From NCBI GenBank assembly GCA_013298325.1, contig JAAFHJ010000289.1, forward strand, positions 1 to 6,514: a stretch of 6,514 nucleotides of DNA, written 5' to 3'. Position numbers and translations under genes: made by a program. Shown in pieces: positions 1 through 5,607 of the stretch. This DNA comes from Myxococcales bacterium. Its GTDB lineage: Bacteria; Myxococcota_A; Polyangia; Polyangiales; Polyangiaceae. The number at the start of each line of letters is the position of its first letter. Position 1 is the first letter of the stretch. Below the pieces are notes generated by a model. The model saw only the letters and a program-made list of their open reading frames with translations. It was not told where the DNA came from and did not search any database.

Positions 1-14
1 GTCGCGAGAGACGG

Positions 15-38
15 CGGGCCCAATGTGACAGGGGCCCG
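15..38. other. GC-rich inverted repeat upstream of the first gene
   Basis: CGGGCCC at 15-21 and GGGCCCG at 32-38 can form a 7-bp perfect stem around a 10-base loop. No T-run follows it on the plus strand, so it is not a clear intrinsic terminator. It might belong to the end of a gene outside the window or to the leader of the gene at 111. The rest of 1-110 shows no convincing promoter or reading frame. Confidence 0.25.
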
Positions 39-110
39 TACGTTCGCGCCTTCACGCAGGAGCCGGAAAGCACTCGCCTCTCAAACAGTGCGGTTGCTAG
101 GTTCACGTGG

Positions 111-1343
111 ATGGCTGACCCGCCTTACCTTGACCTTGCCCCTCCTCCGAGAATCGCACTCGCCGATCCAAAACCGTTTCTTGCAGCCCTTTCCGCGCGG
201 CCCTGGTTTTTCCAGCGACTTTCCGAACTCGACGCTGTTGAAATGTGGGCGCTTGTTGCGATGTGCGCATTGAGCCGGAGAGAATTGGCGGACGACGTAC
301 GCTCGGACGTGCTCGGTGACAACACGAGCAGTGTCGGACGATTTGCGCACGCTGTCGGTTTTTCGAACGCACAGGTCGGTACCAACATCGACGCCTCCCA
401 ACCGGCGAAGACCGTTGCGATCCAGCGTGTTCGGTTGGGGCAACCGAGCGCGAAAGTTGCGCGAGAAATCGCTGGCCTTGCCGTTCCAGGTGTCGACGAA
501 GAAGACTCGCGCGACGCGCTCGCCTACGTCCTTGATGAGTTGCTCCGAAACGTCCTGCAGCACAGCGGGGACGCCTTGGGTGCGGTGGTTGGTGCGCAGC
601 GTATGGACGCGGGAAAGGGGGGGTACTCGCGTGCAACCGTTCAGATTGCTGTCGCTGATACCGGCCGAGGGATCCTGGAGAGTCTTCGACGGAACCACGC
701 GATTTCAACGGCCGATGTTGCCGTGGAAATGGCCCTTCGACCTCACATTTCGGGAACGTTTGCCGAAGGGCAAACGGGAAGCCTCGACAATGCGGGGCTC
801 GGTCTCTTCTTCACGTCAGAGATGGCCAAGCTTACCGCCGGACGGTTCCTTCTCGCGAGCCGCGGTGCAGCCGTTTTCCTTCCGGGGGACGAAGAAGGCG
901 GCACCCACACCATCGAACTATTTTCCCCGGAAGGCTTCCCAGGAACGCTTGCCGTCTTCGAGCTGCCGCTTGAAATCAAAGATCGAGACGCCTTGCTTGA
1001 AGTGATCCGCGGGCGGGCGTCGCAGCAAGCACCCGCGCATTCCCGGCGATGGCTCTCCTACGAGGCGCCCCCCGAAGGGCTCCCGCGCGTTCTCGTGGGG
1101 GATCTCTTGGAAGACACCGGAAACCTCCCGACGCGGGTAGAGAGCTATCGCGCCGCCATCGCTGCCGGGCAGCCGCACGTGTTCGACTTCGCAGGCATCC
1201 CCGTTCTTACGCAGAGCGCGGTGCATGCGCTGCTCTTCCACTCGGTGCGCGTCGGCTGGGCGATGGGCGTCAAGGTGTACGTGGAGCACGCCTCCCCCGC
1301 CGTACGGAGCGGCCTCGACTACTTCGAAAGCTACGCCCTCTGA
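111..1343 (+). CDS. GHKL ATPase/histidine-kinase-like protein with C-terminal STAS-like (DUF4325-type) domain
   Basis: This 410-residue protein has no signal peptide or membrane segment, so it is likely cytoplasmic. Residues about 30-120 are a helical region I do not recognise. Residues about 130-285 look like a HATPase_c fold. The N box is at 140-151 (E143, N147), the G1 box DTGRGI at 183-188 and the G2 box AGLGLF at 228-233, so ATP binding should be intact. Residues about 320-410 resemble the STAS-like DUF4325 family, with the core VFDFAGIPVLTQSAV at 357-371. Ser369 sits where SpoIIAA-type anti-anti-sigma factors carry their phosphorylated Ser. In known families an RsbW/SpoIIAB-type kinase and a STAS protein are usually separate partners, and here they are fused. 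There is no phospho-acceptor His or receiver domain, so a classical two-component sensor is unlikely. The ATG at 111 is chosen as the first ATG in frame; its ribosome-binding site is weak and the frame is open further upstream. The function is regulatory by inference and the target is unknown. Confidence 0.85.
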   Translation: MADPPYLDLAPPPRIALADPKPFLAALSARPWFFQRLSELDAVEMWALVAMCALSRRELADDVRSDVLGDNTSSVGRFAHAVGFSNAQVGTNIDASQPAKTVAIQRVRLGQPSAKVAREIAGLAVPGVDEEDSRDALAYVLDELLRNVLQHSGDALGAVVGAQRMDAGKGGYSRATVQIAVADTGRGILESLRRNHAISTADVAVEMALRPHISGTFAEGQTGSLDNAGLGLFFTSEMAKLTAGRFLLASRGAAVFLPGDEEGGTHTIELFSPEGFPGTLAVFELPLEIKDRDALLEVIRGRASQQAPAHSRRWLSYEAPPEGLPRVLVGDLLEDTGNLPTRVESYRAAIAAGQPHVFDFAGIPVLTQSAVHALLFHSVRVGWAMGVKVYVEHASPAVRSGLDYFESYAL

Positions 1344-1392
1344 GCATCCACCCCGGTTTCCGGCGCCGATCCCCATCCCACTGCCGAACGTG

Positions 1393-1402
1393 AGGACGTC
1401 CT
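1393..1402. promoter_or_regulatory. Perfect 10-bp palindrome in the 164-base spacer before the HAD gene
   Basis: AGGACGTCCT is its own reverse complement. It lies in the only sizeable same-strand spacer between the first two genes, where a promoter for the HAD-nucleotidyltransferase pair would be expected. A short palindrome of this kind may be an operator half-site or may be chance. No convincing -35/-10 pair is visible. An AAGGAGG sequence at 1410-1416 is not followed by a start codon at usable distance. Confidence 0.2.
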
Positions 1403-1507
1403 TTCGTTCAAGGAGGCCCGCGACGGGGATCGCCGGGCGGGGCTTCGCGAGCTAGCGCCACCCCTACCCGCTTGCCCGTGGGGTCGATTCGTAGTGAACC
1501 GCCTTCC

Positions 1508-2389
1508 ATGAATCCCGGTGGTCGCATCGCCAACCCGCCGCCGGCGGGCGGCTACAAGCTTCTCGCGGTCGACCTCGATGGCACCCTCCTCGCCCACGAT
1601 GGGCAGCCCCACGCCCACGACGTCGCCGCGATGAAGGCGCTCGCCAAGACCGGCGTCGTCGTCACCATCGCCACCGGGCGCCTCCCCTCGGGGACGCTCT
1701 GGGTCGCCGAAAAAGCAGGGATCACCGGCCCCGTCGTCTGCGCCGATGGGTCGCTCCTCGTCGATGCCCCGAGCGGCGCCATCCTCAAACACCGCACCAT
1801 CGGCTGCACCGCCCACCTGCGCCAGGTCCTCCCCCAGCGGGAGCTCGCCGCCGTCCTCTTCGCCGGCGATCGCATCGTCCACGACGCGCGGGCGACCCCC
1901 TACCTCCCCTTCTTCAAGACCTGGTCGCCAGACCTCCACGTCACCGAGAGCCTCGTCGATCACCCGGAATTCTCCGACGGAACGCTCACCGCCCTCGTCG
2001 GCATCGGCCCGGAAGCGGAGGTGCGCGCCTTCCTCGCCGAAGCGGAAGCCCACCGGGAGAGCCCCGTCCAGGTCGCGTCGTTCGCCCTCCGGAAGCTCGG
2101 CGGCCGCGACGGGATGTGGGGCTTCCTCCTGCGGACCGCCGGCCCGACGAAGGCGACCGGCCTCGAAGACCTCGGCGAACGGACCGGCGGGATCGGCCTC
2201 CATGAGATGGTCGTCGTCGGCGATTGGATGAACGATATCCCGATGTTGAGCGTCGCCGGTCGCGGCGTCGCCATGGGGCAGGCCCCCGCGGAAGTGCAGG
2301 CGGTCGCCACCGATCTCGTCCACCCGACAAGCACGGAAGGGGGCGGGATCGCCGCCGCCATCGCCGCGATCTTTGGCGTGCACGCCTAA
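1508..2389 (+). CDS. Cof-type HAD-IIB family phosphatase
   Basis: This 293-residue cytoplasmic hydrolase belongs to the haloacid dehalogenase superfamily. Motif I is VDLDGTLL at 21-28, with D22 as the expected nucleophile and D24 as the acid/base. Motif II is the Thr of ATGR at 55-58 (T56). Motif III is probably K215 in GPTKATGLEDL, and motif IV is GDWMND at 238-243. The GVAMGQA stretch (253-259) and EGGGI (277-281) are typical of the Cof/YbjI-like branch. The long stretch between motifs II and III (about 80-195) would be the C2 cap, which sets substrate choice. Family members dephosphorylate sugar phosphates, nucleotides or cofactor precursors, and the substrate cannot be read from sequence. 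The frame is open upstream with TTG at 1472 and GTG at 1478. I prefer ATG 1508 because the extra residues are not family-like, though no start has a good ribosome-binding site. It is probably co-transcribed with the nucleotidyltransferase gene 31 bases downstream. Confidence 0.93.
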   Translation: MNPGGRIANPPPAGGYKLLAVDLDGTLLAHDGQPHAHDVAAMKALAKTGVVVTIATGRLPSGTLWVAEKAGITGPVVCADGSLLVDAPSGAILKHRTIGCTAHLRQVLPQRELAAVLFAGDRIVHDARATPYLPFFKTWSPDLHVTESLVDHPEFSDGTLTALVGIGPEAEVRAFLAEAEAHRESPVQVASFALRKLGGRDGMWGFLLRTAGPTKATGLEDLGERTGGIGLHEMVVVGDWMNDIPMLSVAGRGVAMGQAPAEVQAVATDLVHPTSTEGGGIAAAIAAIFGVHA

Positions 2390-2404
2390 CCGCACGCCTA
2401 ACCG
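2381..2404. repeat. 12-bp tandem direct duplication spanning the HAD stop codon
   Basis: CACGCCTAACCG occurs twice back to back (2381-2392 and 2393-2404). The first copy carries the last two codons and TAA of the HAD gene. A degenerate third copy may follow at about 2405-2416 (CCCGCC then GTAAC). The repeat fills most of the gap before the nucleotidyltransferase start at 2421. Confidence 0.85.
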
Positions 2405-2420
2405 CCCGCCGTAACACCCG

Positions 2421-3485
2421 ATGACCTCCTCGTTCCTCACCGCCCGCTTCGACGCCTCCAACCGGAAGCTCGCCCAGTTCGCCAGCGCCCTCGAAGGGCA
2501 GGTCGCCCCCGATCGCGCCGAGATCCTCGGCGACGGGACGTGCATCTACGTCGTCGGCTCCGGCGGCCGCGAAGAGATCGGAACCTACAGCGATCTCGAC
2601 GTCTTCCTCGTGAGCCAGACGGAGCCGACCCGCATCCAGGAGATCCTCCTCCAGGCCTCGGTGATCCGCGCCCTCCGCGCGACCGGCTTCCCCGATCCCG
2701 ACGGCGGCGGCCGCTTCCTCCAGCTCCATCACGCCCCCCGCCTCGTCGATCAGCTCGGCGCGCCGACCGACGACACGGAGAACACCTTCACCGCCCGGAT
2801 GCTGCTCCTCCTCGAGAGCAAGCCGCTCCTCGGCCACGGCGCCTACGAGGCGCTCGTCGACACCTGCCTCGACGCCTACTGGAAGAACACCCGCGAGGGG
2901 CGCGCCTACCTGCCGATGGTCCTCGTGAACGACATCGTCCGTTACTGGCGAATTGTCCTGCTGAATTACGAGTCGCGCCACGCGCAGGACATCCGCAAGG
3001 AGTGCGCAAAGCACCCCGACGAGAGCTTCGCCGCCGTCGAGAAGCGCCTCCAGCCGAAGAAATGGGCCAAGGGGATCAAGCTCCGCTTCGCCCGCTGCAT
3101 GAGCTGCTTCTCGGTGATCGCGGCGCTGCTGGCCGAGGTCGTCGCCCACGGCTCCGTCGCGCGGAGCAACGCGCGAGAAATCCTCCGGAAGACGCCGCTC
3201 CAGCGCCTCGCCGACGTCCGCACCTGGTCACTCACCCGCGCCGACGGTGACCAAGGGGATGTGGGCGAGGTCGCCGCGATCATCACCGAGCTCGAGACGC
3301 TCTACGCGAGCTTCTTGGAGGTCGGCGATCGCGAGAAGAACGGCATCGAAATGCTGATGCGCCACGAAGATGCGAGCGAGGGGAAGCAGCTCTTCAAGGC
3401 GGCCGATCGCTTCGCCCAGCGCTACTTCGATCTCCTCCAGGAGCTCGGCAAGGGGAACCCGCTCTTCCGTTACTTGGTCGTCTGA
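2421..3485 (+). CDS. GlnD/DUF294-like nucleotidyltransferase domain protein, function unknown
   Basis: This 354-residue protein is predicted soluble and cytoplasmic. Residues about 35-66 carry the signature of the polymerase-beta nucleotidyltransferase fold: VVGSGGREEIGTYSDLDVFL at 44-63. G46-S47 would lie at the nucleotide phosphates, and D58 and D60 would bind the metal. The Gly-Arg-Glu-Glu after the GS resembles GlnD and DUF294 proteins, which transfer UMP or AMP to proteins or small molecules. The third acidic residue is not obvious: the strand after D94GGG (about 98-104) reads FLQLHHA with no Asp. Residues about 118-354 look largely helical, with ARMLLLLESKPLLG (125-138) and NDIVRYWRIVLLNYESR (170-186), perhaps a substrate- or partner-binding domain. 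There are no HD or ACT domains, so it is not GlnD itself. The ATG at 2421 follows the HAD gene by 31 bases without a clear ribosome-binding site. The pairing suggests that one enzyme adds or uses a nucleotide or phosphate and the other removes one, but this is inference. Confidence 0.85.
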   Translation: MTSSFLTARFDASNRKLAQFASALEGQVAPDRAEILGDGTCIYVVGSGGREEIGTYSDLDVFLVSQTEPTRIQEILLQASVIRALRATGFPDPDGGGRFLQLHHAPRLVDQLGAPTDDTENTFTARMLLLLESKPLLGHGAYEALVDTCLDAYWKNTREGRAYLPMVLVNDIVRYWRIVLLNYESRHAQDIRKECAKHPDESFAAVEKRLQPKKWAKGIKLRFARCMSCFSVIAALLAEVVAHGSVARSNAREILRKTPLQRLADVRTWSLTRADGDQGDVGEVAAIITELETLYASFLEVGDREKNGIEMLMRHEDASEGKQLFKAADRFAQRYFDLLQELGKGNPLFRYLVV

Positions 3486-4012
3486 GCGCCTGCTGGGCCC
3501 GGCGAGCCGGGAGAAGGCCGGGCGAGGCGCTGGCAGCGGTTCAGGAGCATCCCGAGGGCGACGGCGAGGGCGATGACGAAGAGGCGCACCCGAAACCGGT
3601 GGCGCTCCTCGGCGGCGGTAAAGATCTTCGGCCGCGGATCGCTCGCGAGCACGCGCCGCGCGCGGGTGACCACCTCGTCGTCGTCGAAGGAGAACGGGAT
3701 ACGCGCGAGTCGAAACTCCTTGGAGTTCCGGACTTTATCCCGAGCGAGGCCGAGGAGTTCGGGGAGGTCGTCGGCGGTGCGGGCGTGGCCGACGGCGACG
3801 CGGAAGAGGCGGAAGACCTCCACAAGCGCCGCCGGGAAGTCGCCATCGGTCGGGAGCGTCTCCCGGAGGGCGGAAAGCACGCCGGCGGCCTGTTGGTCGA
3901 AGTAGTGGAGCTCGGCCTCGCGGTCGTAGCCGCGGAGGCGCACAACGAGGAGCTCCGGCGCGAACGGATCTGCGGGGGGCGTCCCATCGACAATAGCCGG
4001 TTCCGTCTCCAC
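3470..4012 (-). CDS. Small protein of unknown function with a C-terminal membrane anchor
   Basis: The coding frame is supported by its codons, which end heavily in C or G like those of the neighbouring HAD and nucleotidyltransferase genes. From the chosen start the product is 180 residues. Residues 1-20 are Pro/Ala-rich. Residues 20-125 are charged and probably helical, and I do not recognise the family. One hydrophobic segment at about 140-158 (core LFVIALAVALGMLL) is flanked by basic residues, and a short Pro/Gly-rich tail follows, so it looks tail-anchored. I chose GTG at 4012-4010 because AGGG lies 8 bases upstream of it. GTG at 4021 and ATG at 4087 are alternatives. The ATG start would make its start codon overlap the divergent lipoprotein start and lacks a ribosome-binding site. 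The stop codon lies inside the end of the convergent nucleotidyltransferase gene, a 16-base overlap. Confidence 0.65.
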   Translation of the reverse strand: METEPAIVDGTPPADPFAPELLVVRLRGYDREAELHYFDQQAAGVLSALRETLPTDGDFPAALVEVFRLFRVAVGHARTADDLPELLGLARDKVRNSKEFRLARIPFSFDDDEVVTRARRVLASDPRPKIFTAAEERHRFRVRLFVIALAVALGMLLNRCQRLARPSPGSPGPAGAQTTK

Positions 4013-4020
4013 GGGCGGCA

Positions 4021-4025
4021 CCCTA
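4021..4025 (-). promoter_or_regulatory. Ribosome-binding site deciding the GTG start at 4012
   Basis: On the minus strand TAGGG is followed by an 8-base spacer and then GTG. It is the best Shine-Dalgarno match before any candidate start of this gene, and it favours GTG 4012 over the longer ATG 4087 version. Confidence 0.4.
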
Positions 4026-4085
4026 CACGGTCTTTGCCGGGGAAAAAACGGGGCGGCACCGACTCCGACAATCGGGTATTCGGTC

Positions 4086-5531
4086 ATGATGAAGAGTCGT
4101 GCCCGCGCTACGGCAACCGGTGTTTCCGTCGGACTGACGATCGCAGCGATCGCAGGGGCGTGTACCTCGCTGCCGGCGATCACCGCGGCCCCGACCGATG
4201 CCGGCACAAGCGCCGACGGAGGACCGGCGACCGACTCCGGCCCGTCGGTCCTCTCTGCCGCGTGCAAGACGTTCCTCGCTGAGAATGGTCCGTCGGGGCG
4301 TTGGGCGTTCGGGCCGGTCGCCGGGAGCGCGGTCACCTACGTCGAGAGCGACAAGGGGGTCCCGGAGATCGCCTGGGTCGGCATGTGCGAAGGCGCCGAC
4401 AAGCCAACCGTGTACCGGACGCCGCTCGATGGGTTCGCGCCGTCCAAAGACGCCATCACCCGGTTCCCGGCCGGCGATCTGTGTGTGGGGGCAAAGCAGT
4501 TCGGCCCTGCGATTGCTGTTCAGGGGCTCGAGGACATCGTCACGCTGATTCCCTCTGACCGAAACCCCTCGTTCCTCTGCGCGCTCGTCACGGGAAACGG
4601 CGGCGTCGCGCCCCCGTTCGGACTTTCCCGCGTTGCCTGCTTTGGCAGCGATCCCAAGGTGAAGGCACCTGACCCGGTTCAGGGGACCATCATCGGCTTG
4701 TTTCGCTCGAAGGAGTTCGGCCGCTCGACGATCCGTGGCGCATTTGCAGGCGCCGACTTTCGGAGCTTAGTGAATACCTTCGTCGCGTCCGAGGGGACGG
4801 GCGGCAGCGGGGTCGTCATTTCGCCGACCATCGAGATGGCGCAGAAGGCCCCCGAGGGGGCGACCGCAGCAATCGCGACGACGGGGTCGCCTACGGAGGA
4901 CTCCTTCGTGCTGTTTGACCAGTCAACCGCCGTCCTCACCCGGTACGCGTCCAACAGCACAAAGACCTCGGATTTCCCGACCTCCGCCAATATCCCGAAG
5001 ACGCTCCTTTGGGGGGAGACCGTCTTTTCCGACACGAACGGCGACGTGCTTATCGCCGGCCTGGAGGGGCCCCTCGACAATGGCCTACGCCCCCGCGTGA
5101 GCCTTCTCGTGGTGAGCGGGCCTTCGTCGCCGGGGTTGATTCCGCCGTTCTACCAGCCGGTCACCGATCTCGGGACCGCTAGCGGCCGTGGTACTTACGG
5201 ACTCGACAGCGGCGGCTTCGAGCGCCTCGCGATGGTGCCGGGGACCAACGTCGCAGGGACCGGCGCGGCGATCGTGGCAGTACGGGGCGTGAGCAGGGGG
5301 ACGCCGGTCTCCGGGCTTGTGTTCGCCAAGCAAGGCGCGGGAGGTCTGCTGCCAAGCGCGACCAACAGCGTAAAGATCCCGGCGCTCCCGACCCGCTACG
5401 GCCTCGCCGGCAGCATTCCGAGCACCGCCGGGAAACCTTCGATCTACGTGGGGATTTCCGCCGACGCGATGAAGGAGTGGTCCAAGCGCGTGTGCACCTC
5501 GGGGATGATCGCGGCCTTCGAGCCCCAATAG
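4086..5531 (+). CDS. Secreted lipoprotein of unknown function
   Basis: This 481-residue protein begins with a basic N-region (K3, R5, R7), a hydrophobic core at about 12-24 and a lipobox ending AGA-Cys at 23-26. It should be cleaved and lipidated on C26 and then anchored to the inner or outer membrane. Residues about 36-54 form a flexible linker rich in Thr, Asp, Ala, Gly and Ser (TDAGTSADGG), a common feature of myxobacterial lipoproteins. The mature part holds six more Cys (60, 101, 133, 165, 185, 470), an even number that would allow three disulfides in an oxidising compartment. It is rich in short hydrophobic strands separated by Gly/Pro/Ser turns, which would suit an all-beta fold such as a propeller, but no family motif was recognised. 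ATG 4089 is an equally possible start, and neither has a clear ribosome-binding site. Codon use is more mixed than in the HAD gene. The gene diverges from the small anchored-protein gene and ends before a strong hairpin. Confidence 0.88.
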   Translation: MMKSRARATATGVSVGLTIAAIAGACTSLPAITAAPTDAGTSADGGPATDSGPSVLSAACKTFLAENGPSGRWAFGPVAGSAVTYVESDKGVPEIAWVGMCEGADKPTVYRTPLDGFAPSKDAITRFPAGDLCVGAKQFGPAIAVQGLEDIVTLIPSDRNPSFLCALVTGNGGVAPPFGLSRVACFGSDPKVKAPDPVQGTIIGLFRSKEFGRSTIRGAFAGADFRSLVNTFVASEGTGGSGVVISPTIEMAQKAPEGATAAIATTGSPTEDSFVLFDQSTAVLTRYASNSTKTSDFPTSANIPKTLLWGETVFSDTNGDVLIAGLEGPLDNGLRPRVSLLVVSGPSSPGLIPPFYQPVTDLGTASGRGTYGLDSGGFERLAMVPGTNVAGTGAAIVAVRGVSRGTPVSGLVFAKQGAGGLLPSATNSVKIPALPTRYGLAGSIPSTAGKPSIYVGISADAMKEWSKRVCTSGMIAAFEPQ

Positions 5532-5545
5532 AGTCGGCGCAAAGG

Positions 5546-5583
5546 AAAGAGCCCGAAGATCCAGGAGGATCTTCGGGCTCTTT
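5546..5583. terminator. Bidirectional intrinsic terminator between convergent genes
   Basis: A perfect 17-bp stem (5546-5562 with 5567-5583) closes on the 4-base loop AGGA. The arms begin with AAA and end with TTT. The minus-strand side continues with a T-rich stretch (TTTCCTTT), so it is at least as good in that direction. It lies 15 bases after the lipoprotein stop and 25 bases after the stop of the minus-strand membrane protein gene, so it should end both transcripts. Confidence 0.92.
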
Positions 5584-5607
5584 GCCATCAGGGTTCGGGA
5601 AACCGGC

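Noticed and set aside
81..708. Two minus-strand open frames opposite the ATPase gene
   Set aside because: They are Arg-rich with no recognisable motif, while the plus strand encodes the ATPase N and G1 boxes.
1367..1432. CGATCCCC / GGGGATCG inverted repeat about 50 bases apart
   Set aside because: Eight bases with a long spacer is expected by chance in GC-rich DNA, and no promoter or start codon is tied to it.
1331..2545. Long minus-strand open frame (404 codons) opposite the HAD gene
   Set aside because: The plus strand has all HAD catalytic motifs here. The antisense frame is Gly/Asp/Arg-rich and arises from the C-ending codon bias of the real gene.
1986..3149. Minus-strand open frame (387 codons) opposite the HAD end and nucleotidyltransferase
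   Set aside because: It lies opposite motif-bearing genes, crosses their boundary, and turns into Arg/Ser-rich low-complexity sequence, as expected of a shadow frame.
3498..3511. CCCGG/CCGGG hairpin as a terminator
   Set aside because: The stem is only 5 bp, there is no T-run on either side, and it lies within the coding end of the minus-strand gene.
3599..4282. Plus-strand open frame (227 codons) opposite the small anchored-protein gene
   Set aside because: It runs into the lipoprotein coding region in another frame and becomes Arg-rich. The minus-strand frame has host-like codons and a membrane helix.
4022..4336. N-terminal extension of the minus-strand gene up to 4336
   Set aside because: It would overlap the signal peptide and linker of the lipoprotein gene, has Ala/Pro-rich antisense composition, and better starts exist at 4012, 4021 or 4087.
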